Assembly (NCBI GenBank): GCA_050945815.1
Contig: JBMNTQ010000122.1
Span: 1-6,071, forward strand
Reading direction: 5' to 3'
DNA: 6,071 bases
Source of the DNA: JBMNTQ01 sp050945815
GTDB lineage: Bacteria > Bacillota > Clostridia > Christensenellales > JBMNTQ01
Shown here: positions 1 to 5,872 of the stretch, in pieces
Numbering within the stretch: position 1 is the first letter of the stretch
Layout of the letters: each line of letters begins with the position of its first letter
Made by a program: the position numbers and the translations under genes
The notes under the pieces: model-generated
The model's input: only the letters and a program-made list of their open reading frames with translations
Databases searched by the model: none
Told to the model about the DNA's origin: nothing

Positions 1-72
1 CGCCTGCGCCTAGCCGCCCCAGGGAGAAAAACAACCCTTTTGCTAACGACACACAACCCAAGCGCCCCCTCC

Positions 73-501
73 CTAGAGCCTGCCCCCTAGCGGCCTTTGT
101 TTCCGGATGATTTTGCGCGCCTTCTTATATCTCTTTATCTTCTCTTCCGATTGTCCATCCGGATATCTCCTGGCTTTCCTGATGTTATCCTTCAAATCAG
201 CCAGCTTGACCGCCGCCGACAGTCTGCCGCTTGCCGCCCGCAAAATATAGTCAAAATATTTTTCTCCCTTGCGCCTGCTCAGCGCATCCAGCGCGCCGAC
301 TATCTCTTCAGAAAAGCCTTGACCATAGAGCTTCTGCAAAGAAATCCCGCCCCGCTCCACCACATCATGCAAAACCCCGACAATACGCCCCGTCTCGCTG
401 TCCATCCGCATCATCACCCGCAGCGGATGAAAAATATACGGCTCGTTTTCAAACTGTCCCCGATGCGCAATAACCGCAAGTTCAATGGCTCGGTCCAGCA
501 T
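73..501 (-). CDS. Small HD-domain phosphohydrolase (RelA/SpoT hydrolase-like, HD_4 type)
   Basis: From the start chosen here the protein is 142 residues, about the size of a lone HD domain. It carries the ordered metal-binding pattern of the RelA/SpoT hydrolase fold: H13 in AHRGQ, H25 in the IFHPLRV segment, the H45-D46 doublet in LHDVVE, and D102 in VKLADLKDN. Family members remove the 3'-pyrophosphate from (p)ppGpp or act on related nucleotides in the cytoplasm; the substrate here is inferred only. No synthetase or TGS domain follows, and the C-terminus is a lysine/arginine-rich tail. Oddly, the residue after E49, usually Asp in active hydrolases (HDxxED), is Arg50. The start at 501 is preferred because AAGGGGATGA (516-507) resembles an extended Shine-Dalgarno at proper spacing. 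In-frame ATGs at 510 and 528 (145 and 151 residues) are possible. It is divergent from the next gene, and no clear promoter was found. Confidence 0.82.
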   Translation of the reverse strand: MLDRAIELAVIAHRGQFENEPYIFHPLRVMMRMDSETGRIVGVLHDVVERGGISLQKLYGQGFSEEIVGALDALSRRKGEKYFDYILRAASGRLSAAVKLADLKDNIRKARRYPDGQSEEKIKRYKKARKIIRKQRPLGGRL

Positions 502-524
502 CTTGCTCATCCCCTTTCCATATA

Positions 525-551
525 TCATTCTATCATGCAGTAAAACCCTCC
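525..551 (-). promoter_or_regulatory. Strong ribosome binding site feeding a three-codon mini-ORF upstream of the HD gene
   Basis: On the minus strand GGAGGG (551-546) lies nine bases before an ATG (536-534). This opens only ATG-ATA-GAA-TGA. The stop overlaps the ATG at 528 of the HD reading frame as ATGA, the usual layout for translational coupling. The GGAGGG itself is 17 bases from the ATG at 528, too far for direct use. It may be a minimal leader peptide, the remnant of a start, or chance. Confidence 0.3.
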
Positions 552-625
552 TGCTTATTCTTTTTTACGCCCAATCTACCCAACTGCCGCAATCATACGA
601 GCAGTATCGCCTTTCCTCGCCTGTG

Positions 626-641
626 GGCAAACGCGCTTGCC
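626..641. promoter_or_regulatory. 16-bp near-perfect palindrome, possible operator
   Basis: GGCAAACGCGCTTGCC is symmetric at 14 of 16 positions: GGCAA and TTGCC arms around a CG-rich centre. It lies in the divergent intergenic region between the HD gene and the YkuS-like gene, a typical place for a repressor site. A TAAAAT at 649-654 could be a -10 for the plus-strand gene, which would put the palindrome over its -35 region, but no good -35 hexamer is present. No T-run follows, so it is not a terminator. The cognate regulator is unknown. Confidence 0.35.
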
Positions 642-712
642 TTACGAATAAAATCGCCGCAAGCACGCCATACTAAAGCTGAAATAGAGCAAAAGGAGGC
701 GGCATAGCGTTT

Positions 713-964
713 ATGATGGTGGTTGCCTATCAAGAAGGTCTCGAATATTTGGCACATTCCTTGTCCCAACACGGGTTTCAGCCCGTCCCCTACGCACAAA
801 GCCGCTACGCCGACGCCCTCCTCTATCACGAAACAGGCCAGGGCCTTTTAAACCGCCTGCCCGGTGACACCGGCCGCCTTCTGCTGGTCAACGTCTACGG
901 AAAATCCCTCCAGCAAATCATCGACATCCTGAACCACCGAACCTATACGCCCCTTTTCTCCTAA
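713..964 (+). CDS. YkuS-like small protein (UPF0180 family)
   Basis: This 83-residue protein fits the UPF0180/YkuS pattern seen in Bacillota. It has an N-terminal strand and helix (VVAYQEGLEYLAHSLSQHGF), a glutamine/tyrosine linker, a short strand that in the family reads DAvV (here ADALLYHETGQG), then a second strand (RLLLVNVYGKS) matching the family's VINArGkt segment, and an amphipathic helix (LQQIIDILNHR). The family has no established biochemical function, and I infer none. The start is the first ATG after AAGGAGG (693-699), 13 bases away, which is slightly long; the next ATG at 716 would be further still. Upstream lies the operator-like palindrome; no terminator separates it from ilvE, but ilvE has its own promoter. 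Assignment rests on pattern resemblance and length. Confidence 0.72.
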   Translation: MMVVAYQEGLEYLAHSLSQHGFQPVPYAQSRYADALLYHETGQGLLNRLPGDTGRLLLVNVYGKSLQQIIDILNHRTYTPLFS

Positions 965-1052
965 TTTATAAACAGCAACCCCCTCCCTCTGTTCTATAAG
1001 GTTTCCCACCGCTCCAGCCTCTTCGCCTATCTGCTTGTTCCCGATCTTTTCG

Positions 1053-1066
1053 TGTAAGCGTTGACA
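1053..1066 (+). promoter_or_regulatory. cre-like (CcpA) site overlapping the ilvE -35 box
   Basis: TGTAAGCGTTGACA matches the published catabolite-responsive element consensus TGWNANCGNTNWCA at every specified position. Its last six bases are the -35 hexamer TTGACA of the ilvE promoter. In the CcpA system, sites over the -35 normally repress by blocking RNA polymerase. Whether this organism has CcpA is not visible from the window. Confidence 0.55.
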
Positions 1067-1090
1067 CCAACACAAAAGTAGAGATATAAT
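1061..1090 (+). promoter_or_regulatory. Sigma-A/sigma-70-type promoter of ilvE
   Basis: A perfect -35 (TTGACA, 1061-1066) and perfect -10 (TATAAT, 1085-1090) are separated by 18 bases, predicting transcription from about 1096-1098 and a leader of roughly 50 bases. CACAA (1071-1075) and TTGTG (1090-1094) form an inverted repeat across the spacer and -10. ATATT-N5-AATAT (1099-1113) forms another at the transcription start. No T-box or attenuator is visible in the short leader. Confidence 0.85.
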
Positions 1091-1132
1091 TGTGATTAAT
1101 ATTGGACAAATATCGATGCATTTTGCGAAGGG

Positions 1133-1145
1133 AAGGATTGCAGGC
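1133..1145 (+). promoter_or_regulatory. ilvE: Ribosome binding site that fixes the ilvE start
   Basis: AAGGA (1133-1137) lies eight bases before the ATG at 1146. The alternative GTG at 1092 sits just after the -10 box and ahead of the predicted transcription start, so it would not be in the mRNA. Confidence 0.8.
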
Positions 1146-2213
1146 ATGGAACTCAAGCTTATCGAAACGGTGAATAAAAAGGCCAAGCCCCAAGACGAAA
1201 GCAAGCTGGAATTCGGCCATCATTTTACCGATCATATGTTTCTGATGGAATACAACCAAACTCTTGGATGGCATAACGCTCGCATCGAGCCGTATGCCCC
1301 CTTATCTTTAGAGCCCTCTACCCTGGTTCTCCACTACGGTCAAGGCATTTTCGAAGGTTTAAAGGTCTACAAAGGCCCAGATGGCTCCGCTCTTTTGTTT
1401 CGCCCACAGGATAATTTCCAGCGCCTAAACGCCTCCGCCCGCCGGATGTGTATGCCGGAAGTGGATACCGATTTTGTGCTGGATTGCCTGATCAAGCTTG
1501 TAAAGCTGGAACAGGACTGGATTCCAACAAGCCCGGATACTTCCCTTTATATACGGCCTACCATGATCAGCACCGACCAATACATCGGCGTTAAAGCGGC
1601 TACCAACTACCTCTTCTTTATCATTCTGTCGCCGGTGGGTCCCTATTATCCAGGCGGCCTCCAACCGGTCAAAATTTACATCGAAGACCATTATATCCGC
1701 GCAGCCAAGGGCGGCCTTGGGGAAGCTAAAACCATGGCCAACTACGCAGCCAGCCTGCTGGCCGGCGAAGAAGCGGCAAAGAAGGGCTTTACTCAAGTTT
1801 TATGGCTGGACGCAGCAGAAAAACGCTATGTTCAGGAAGTCGGCTCCATGAATATGTTCTTCAAGATCGACGGAAAAGTCATCACACCGCCGCTGGACGG
1901 CACCATCCTGCCCGGCATCACCCGCAATTCCGTGTTGAAACTGTGCGCAGAGTTAGGTATGCCAACAGTCGAGCGTCCCATCGCCATAGAAGAAATATTC
2001 GCGGCTCATTCAAACGGCAAGCTGGAGGAAGCGTTCGGCACAGGCACAGCCGCAGTCATCTCCCCGGTAGGCGAATTATACTACGAGGACAAGAGCTACG
2101 TCATCAACAACGGGCAAGCCGGAGAATTCTCCCTCAAGCTGTACGACACACTAACATCCATTCAATATGGCAAGCGCATCGACAGCCACGGCTGGTCCAC
2201 TAAAATATTCTGA
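1146..2213 (+). CDS. ilvE: Branched-chain amino acid aminotransferase (class IV PLP fold, long/BCAT-II form)
   Basis: This cytoplasmic enzyme reversibly transfers the amino group between leucine, isoleucine or valine and 2-oxoglutarate, the last step of branched-chain synthesis and the first of their breakdown. The 355-residue length fits the long, eukaryote-like BCAT form. Visible signatures are the QGIFEGLKVYKGPDG and LFRP segments near the N-terminal third, the SLYIRPTMI segment, the PLP lysine K195 in EAKTMANYAAS, then EVGSMNMFF, GTILPGITRNS and EAFGTGTAAVISPVG, all in family order. The usual GGNYA after the lysine region is MANYA here. No catalytic residue appears missing. It has its own strong promoter with a cre-like site and is followed by a 12-bp hairpin, so it is probably monocistronic. 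No ilvBCD or leu genes are present nearby, so a biosynthetic versus catabolic role cannot be judged from context. Confidence 0.96.
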   Translation: MELKLIETVNKKAKPQDESKLEFGHHFTDHMFLMEYNQTLGWHNARIEPYAPLSLEPSTLVLHYGQGIFEGLKVYKGPDGSALLFRPQDNFQRLNASARRMCMPEVDTDFVLDCLIKLVKLEQDWIPTSPDTSLYIRPTMISTDQYIGVKAATNYLFFIILSPVGPYYPGGLQPVKIYIEDHYIRAAKGGLGEAKTMANYAASLLAGEEAAKKGFTQVLWLDAAEKRYVQEVGSMNMFFKIDGKVITPPLDGTILPGITRNSVLKLCAELGMPTVERPIAIEEIFAAHSNGKLEEAFGTGTAAVISPVGELYYEDKSYVINNGQAGEFSLKLYDTLTSIQYGKRIDSHGWSTKIF

Positions 2214-2245
2214 TTTACATCCTGCCACATACTTTTTTCGCATCC

Positions 2246-2272
2246 AAACCATTGGAAACTTTCCAATGGTTT
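2246..2272 (+). terminator. Stem-loop after ilvE, probable terminator with a weak U-tract
   Basis: The 13-base arm beginning AAACCATTGG and its exact reverse complement flank a single C, giving a 12-bp stem with a three-base loop. It lies 33 bases after the ilvE stop. The 3' side ends in TTT followed by GTTG, so the U-tract is poor; it may instead be an mRNA 3'-end stabiliser or partial terminator. Confidence 0.55.
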
Positions 2273-2296
2273 GTTGCGTCCTTTATCCGCCTCACC

Positions 2297-2325
2297 TTGT
2301 AGAGCGCACAAAACCACGGTATAAT
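2297..2325 (+). promoter_or_regulatory. Promoter-like sequence just before the tandem repeat (possible ancestral promoter)
   Basis: TTGTAG (2297-2302) and TATAAT (2320-2325) are exactly 17 bases apart. The -10 is perfect; the -35 matches consensus at three of six positions. The TATAAT is the left edge of repeat copy 1. Transcripts starting here would run through both repeat copies before reaching the gene at 2583. Confidence 0.4.
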
Positions 2326-2550
2326 AGCCGCAAAGCGTCTAGTACACGCTCTATTTTATGCGCGTGCGAATTTTGCCCTGCGGCCAAACGCATAGGCGCG
2401 GATTATACCCTATTCGCTTCGCTACATATGGTATACTAGCCGCAAAGCGTCTAGTATACGCTCCATCTTATGCGCGTGCGAATTTTGCCCTGCGGCCAAA
2501 CGCACATGCGCGGATTATACCCTATTCGCTTCGCTACATATGGTATAATA
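2318..2550. repeat. 112-bp tandem repeat: two full copies plus the first 9 bp of a third
   Basis: Copy 1 is 2318-2429 and copy 2 is 2430-2541, each exactly 112 bp and differing at 6 positions; GGTATAATA recurs at 2542-2550. Each unit contains an imperfect stem-loop architecture: outer arms GGTATAAT and ATTATACC (unit positions 1-8 and 85-92), extended by CC/GG after a two-base bulge; a small hairpin GCGT-N7-ACGC (18-32); and a longer stem GCGCGTGCG (43-51) with CGCAY-NN-GCGC (72-82), capped by a TTTGCC/GGCCAAA hairpin. The final 20 bp (CTATTCGCTTCGCTACATAT) lie outside the fold. One reading frame stays open through the array, but it has no supported start and the repeat looks non-coding. The array fills most of the 369-base gap between ilvE and the next gene. 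It resembles a dispersed structured repeat or miniature element, but no transposase is present. Confidence 0.9.
2541..2549 (+). promoter_or_regulatory. Extended -10 promoter formed at the right end of the repeat
   Basis: TGGTATAAT is a perfect extended -10 (TG-N-TATAAT), predicting transcription from about 2556 and a leader of some 27 bases before the ATG at 2583. The region 17 bases upstream (CCTATT) is not a recognisable -35, which extended -10 promoters can tolerate. The TG comes from the end of repeat copy 2, the TATAAT from the partial third copy. Confidence 0.6.
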
Positions 2551-2582
2551 AAGCCATAATAATTCAACGGAGATTTCCAGCC

Positions 2583-3713
2583 ATGCCAAAAAAGCGGCGG
2601 TTACAAAACAACCGCCTTCCCCATTCCGATAAAACCTTCCTTTTTCTGCTGCTCAGTTGGCCCGCAGCAGCGGTGCTGGCTGTCCTTGCCGTATCTGTAC
2701 CAGGGTTTGCCCAAGGCTATTCCGCTACAGTCTACCGCGTCTTCAACTGGGCACTGGGCGGCCTTTTCGGGCTCTTGCCCTTCTCTTTAGCAGAAATTCT
2801 GGTATATGTCCTGTGCGCCGCTCTGCTCTTCCTGCTGTTTTACTGGCTCTACCGCATGGTCCGCGCGGCCGGTCGCTTCTGGACAGTCCTGCTGCGCGGG
2901 CTGCTGCGTATCGCCTCCATCGCCGGCATCACACTGTTTGCCTACCTGCTGCTTTGGGGCGTCAACTACCACCGCCCTCCCTTCGCCGAGCTGTCCGGCC
3001 TGCCGGTGCGCAAAGCCTCAACAGACGAGCTCTACGCCCTGTGCAAAAGCTTGGCAGCCGATGCCAATTCCCTGCGCAGCCCGTCCTACGACGACGAAAA
3101 CGGCGTATTCACCCTCCCCTACGACCATACCACCCTGTTCTCCCAGGTGTCCGAGGGCTATCGGTACGCAGCAGAAGATTACCCTGTGCTGCAAGGGGTT
3201 ACCGGCCCGCCCAAGGCCGTCCTCTATTCCAAAGGTCTGTCTGCCATGGGCATCTCCGGCATCTACATCCCCTTCACCTTCGAAGCCAACGTCAACATAG
3301 ACACGCCCGATGTCAGCCAGCCCTTCGCCGCCTGCCATGAAGCAGCCCACCTGCTAGGCTTTGCCCGGGAAGACGAAGCAAACTTCATCGCCTATCTGGC
3401 CTGCCGCTACCACAAAAGCCCGGCCTTTTCCTATTCCGGCGCCTACACCGCGCTCATCTACGCCACCAACGCCCTGCACAGCGCCAGCCCCTCCCTCTAC
3501 GACGATGTCATGTCTCTTGTTTCCGAAAGCGTCAAGCAGGACATGCGCTATTCGACAAACTATTGGGACAGCTTCAAAGGCCCCATTATGGATGCCCAAC
3601 AGCAGATAAACGACCGCTACTTAAAAGCCCAGGGCCAGCAAGACGGTGTCGCGAGTTACGGCCGCATGGTGGATTTGCTGCTGGCTCTCCACCATCAGGA
3701 AAACCCAACGTAA
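2583..3713 (+). CDS. DUF3810-like membrane protein with a predicted zinc-peptidase HEXXH motif
   Basis: The protein has 376 residues. A basic N-terminus (KKRR) precedes three hydrophobic segments at about 18-40, 66-90 and 101-126, then a soluble domain of about 250 residues. That domain contains H252-E253-A-A-H256, followed by GFAREDEANFIAYLA, in which E263 or E265 could be the third zinc ligand. This HExxH...EDEANF arrangement is characteristic of DUF3810, a family of predicted membrane-bound metallopeptidases with no well-established substrate. Positive charge at the N-terminus and between segments 2 and 3 (RMVRAAGRFW) favours those parts inside and the HEXXH domain outside the cell membrane; this is inference. 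The ATG at 2583 follows GGAGA (2569-2573) by nine bases. An open frame continues upstream to 2358 but lies in the repeat and before the likely transcription start. No obvious terminator separates it from the alcohol dehydrogenase gene 89 bases on, so cotranscription is possible. Confidence 0.82.
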   Translation: MPKKRRLQNNRLPHSDKTFLFLLLSWPAAAVLAVLAVSVPGFAQGYSATVYRVFNWALGGLFGLLPFSLAEILVYVLCAALLFLLFYWLYRMVRAAGRFWTVLLRGLLRIASIAGITLFAYLLLWGVNYHRPPFAELSGLPVRKASTDELYALCKSLAADANSLRSPSYDDENGVFTLPYDHTTLFSQVSEGYRYAAEDYPVLQGVTGPPKAVLYSKGLSAMGISGIYIPFTFEANVNIDTPDVSQPFAACHEAAHLLGFAREDEANFIAYLACRYHKSPAFSYSGAYTALIYATNALHSASPSLYDDVMSLVSESVKQDMRYSTNYWDSFKGPIMDAQQQINDRYLKAQGQQDGVASYGRMVDLLLALHHQENPT

Positions 3714-3802
3714 ACCATTCCAGATGTCGTCTCTCCACAAACTGTTTTCATTACAACCCCACACAACAAGCAAGACCATAAACGAGGAGGTATCTTATTT
3801 TT

Positions 3803-4975
3803 ATGAATATTTTCTACATGCCTACAAAAATCGTGTTCGGCCCGGGCTGCTTAAAGCGGCTGGCCAAAGAAGCCCTCCCGGGCAAAAAAGCACTGATCGT
3901 GATGACCGCAGGCGGCTCCCTTGTACGCAACGGCACGCTAACTCGCGTACAATCCCTGCTGTCCGACCGATCTATCCAAAGCGTTGTATTCAATAAAATA
4001 TTGCCCAACCCCATTAAGGCCCATGTCATGGAGGGTGCCAAAGTTGCCAAAGAAGAAGGCTGCGATTTCATCATCGGCCTAGGCGGCGGCAGCGCCATCG
4101 ACTCTGCAAAAAGCATCGCGCTCATGGCAACCAACCCCGGCGATTACTGGGATTATGTGTTCGGCGGCAGCGGCAAAGGCCAAAAGGTAAACCACCACGC
4201 CCTGCCCATCGTAGCCATCACCACCACCGCCGGCACCGGCACCGAAGCCGACCCTTGGACAGTCATCACCAAGGACGACGAGCCGGAAAAGATCGGGTTT
4301 GGCAACGACATGACTTTCCCTGCCCTCTCTTTTGTAGACCCCGAGCTCATGAGAACCGTCCCGCCGCACCTCACCGCCTACCAAGGGTTCGACGCTCTGT
4401 TCCACAGCATAGAAGGCTACATCGCCAACATTGCAACCCCTCTAAGCGATGGTATCGCCCTACAATCCATCAATCAAGTAGCGAAAAACCTCGCAGCAGC
4501 AGTAGAGGACGGCAACAACATCCAAGCACGAACCGGCGTAGCCCTGGGCAATACTCTGGCAGGCATCGTGGAAACCTATTCTTCCTGCACCTCCGAACAT
4601 TCCTTCGAGCATGCGCTGAGCGCGTTCTATCCCGAGCTGCCCCACGGTGCCGGGCTGATCATGCTGTCTCTAAGCTACCACACCTTCTTCTCCAAAATCG
4701 TCCCCGACCGCTACATCGATATGGCACGCATGATGGGCGCATCGGAAAGCGACATTGCAGAAAAAGGTGCCCAGGCCTTTGTAGACGCCCTTGCTGCTCT
4801 CCAGAAAGCCTGCGGAGTAGACAACCTCAAAATGTCGGATTACGGCATCAAGCGGGATGATATTCCGGCCCTTGTTCGCTGCGCCCGGGATACTATGGGC
4901 GGCCTCTTCGGGATGGACCGCTACCAACTGACCGACGTAGACGCAAAAGCCATCCTAACCGATGCCTACCGTTAA
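3803..4975 (+). CDS. Iron-containing (group III) alcohol dehydrogenase
   Basis: A 390-residue cytoplasmic NAD(P)-dependent oxidoreductase interconverting an alcohol and an aldehyde or ketone, probably in fermentation. The N-terminal nucleotide-binding part carries GLGGGSAIDSAK (92-103), the GGGSxxD motif of the family, and TTAGTGTEADPWTVIT follows at 140-155. The C-terminal helical part provides the expected metal ligands: D197 and H201 in GFDALFH, H266 in SEHSFEH and H281 in LPHGAG, matching the Asp/His/His/His set of lactaldehyde reductase FucO. The length is normal and no key residue is missing. Substrate cannot be told from sequence; butanol, propanediol, lactaldehyde or similar are possible. 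The start ATG is 12 bases after GAGGAGG (3784-3790), slightly long but with no better alternative. I see no convincing promoter in the 89-base gap before it, so it may be transcribed from the upstream gene. Confidence 0.95.
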   Translation: MNIFYMPTKIVFGPGCLKRLAKEALPGKKALIVMTAGGSLVRNGTLTRVQSLLSDRSIQSVVFNKILPNPIKAHVMEGAKVAKEEGCDFIIGLGGGSAIDSAKSIALMATNPGDYWDYVFGGSGKGQKVNHHALPIVAITTTAGTGTEADPWTVITKDDEPEKIGFGNDMTFPALSFVDPELMRTVPPHLTAYQGFDALFHSIEGYIANIATPLSDGIALQSINQVAKNLAAAVEDGNNIQARTGVALGNTLAGIVETYSSCTSEHSFEHALSAFYPELPHGAGLIMLSLSYHTFFSKIVPDRYIDMARMMGASESDIAEKGAQAFVDALAALQKACGVDNLKMSDYGIKRDDIPALVRCARDTMGGLFGMDRYQLTDVDAKAILTDAYR

Positions 4976-4986
4976 AAAAGCATAAC

Positions 4987-5028
4987 AAAAAGCGGACGCC
5001 TGGTTTTAACAAGCGCGTCCGTTTTTTT
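4987..5028. terminator. Bidirectional intrinsic terminator between convergent genes
   Basis: CGGACGC (4993-4999) pairs with GCGTCCG (5015-5021); the 3' side runs into seven T's (5022-5028), and five A's (4987-4991) lie on the 5' side. It therefore provides a hairpin plus U-tract on the plus strand for the alcohol dehydrogenase gene, and on the minus strand for the exonuclease gene, whose stop codons face each other about 90 bases apart. Confidence 0.9.
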
Positions 5029-5062
5029 GCGATTATCAATATATTTCCGGGGCAGTATTCCC

Positions 5063-5827
5063 TCAAATCTCCAGCTCAATCCCCACCGGACAATGATCCG
5101 ACCCATACACCTCCGGCAAAATAAAGGCATCCTTTACCATATTTCGGTGCTCCGCATCAATAAAAAAGTAATCGATGCGCCATCCTACGTTGCGCTCTCG
5201 CGCCCGGGTCCGCACATTCCACCAGCTATAATGGCTGCCCTCTTGCTGAAATTCCCGAAACGTATCCACATAGCCATGCTGCGTATACTTGTCCATCCAT
5301 GCCCGCTCCACAGGCAGAAATCCGGAAACCTTCTCGTTCGCCTTGGGCCGCGCCAAATCAATAGGCTTGTGCGCCGTATTGTAATCCCCGCAGGTTATGA
5401 CGGCCTTGCCGCTTGTGCGCAGCTCCTGTACATACGCAAGGTAAGCGTCATAAAAATCCAGCTTGAATTTCAGCCGCTCCTCGCTCATCTGCCCGTTGGG
5501 GAAATAGATATTCAACAGATAAAACGTCTCATATTCCGATACAATAACCCGCCCCTCCCCATCAAACGCCTCAATCCCCAGTCCAAGTATCTGTGAAACG
5601 GGCGCAACTTTATAATAAGTTGCCACACCGCTATAGCCTTTTCGCTGAGCAGAACAAAAAACAGACCTATAGCCTTCCGGCTTTTTAACGCCGTCCTCCA
5701 ACTGCTCCTCCCATGCCTTAGTTTCCTGCAAGCAAAGGATGTCCGGCTGATAGTCAGCCACCCATTCCATCAGCCCCTTTTTCGCAGCAGAGCGTATCCC
5801 GTTTACATTCCAGCTGATTATTTTCAT
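5063..5827 (-). CDS. xth: Exodeoxyribonuclease III / AP endonuclease (ExoIII, EEP family)
   Basis: This DNA repair enzyme cuts at abasic sites and trims 3' blocking groups, with 3'-5' exonuclease activity on double-stranded DNA, in base excision repair. The 254-residue protein has every signature of the endonuclease/exonuclease/phosphatase fold in order: N7 in SWNVNGIR, E35 in LQETK, YSGVA (65-69), Y108 in NIYFPNG, D148 and N150 in GDYNTAH, D219 in WRIDY, and D244-H245 in GSDHCPV. These match the metal-binding and catalytic positions of E. coli ExoIII, so it should be active. The ATG at 5827-5825 follows AAAGGAG (5842-5836) by eight bases. It has its own promoter, is convergent with the alcohol dehydrogenase gene and shares its terminator. 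In Bacillus the orthologue is called exoA. Confidence 0.97.
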   Translation of the reverse strand: MKIISWNVNGIRSAAKKGLMEWVADYQPDILCLQETKAWEEQLEDGVKKPEGYRSVFCSAQRKGYSGVATYYKVAPVSQILGLGIEAFDGEGRVIVSEYETFYLLNIYFPNGQMSEERLKFKLDFYDAYLAYVQELRTSGKAVITCGDYNTAHKPIDLARPKANEKVSGFLPVERAWMDKYTQHGYVDTFREFQQEGSHYSWWNVRTRARERNVGWRIDYFFIDAEHRNMVKDAFILPEVYGSDHCPVGIELEI

Positions 5828-5872
5828 AACATCCGCTCCTTTTTACTCTTGCTTTTATTGCAGTTTAGTTTT

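Noticed and set aside
97..543. Plus-strand open frame of 148 codons over the HD gene
   Set aside because: It is antisense to a gene with recognisable metal-binding motifs, and its translation shows no domain-like features.
1092..1145. GTG start 18 codons upstream for ilvE
   Set aside because: It lies immediately after the -10 box, ahead of the predicted transcription start, with no ribosome binding site; the ATG at 1146 has one.
965..1145. T-box or attenuator leader upstream of ilvE
   Set aside because: The predicted leader is only about 50 bases, with no T-box core sequence, no terminator hairpin and no branched-chain codon-rich leader peptide.
2318..2550. CRISPR array or tRNA-like array
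   Set aside because: The units are 112 bp and nearly identical throughout, with no short repeat/unique spacer pattern, no cas genes and no tRNA T-arm or anticodon layout.
2358..2582. In-frame upstream extension of the DUF3810-like gene back to an ATG at 2358 (75 extra residues)
   Set aside because: It translates the non-coding tandem repeat (the same peptide motif appears twice), precedes the likely transcription start near 2556, and the ATG at 2583 has its own well-spaced GGAGA.
5027..5596. Plus-strand open frame of 189 codons opposite the exonuclease gene
   Set aside because: It is antisense to exodeoxyribonuclease III, whose full motif set leaves no doubt about the coding strand.
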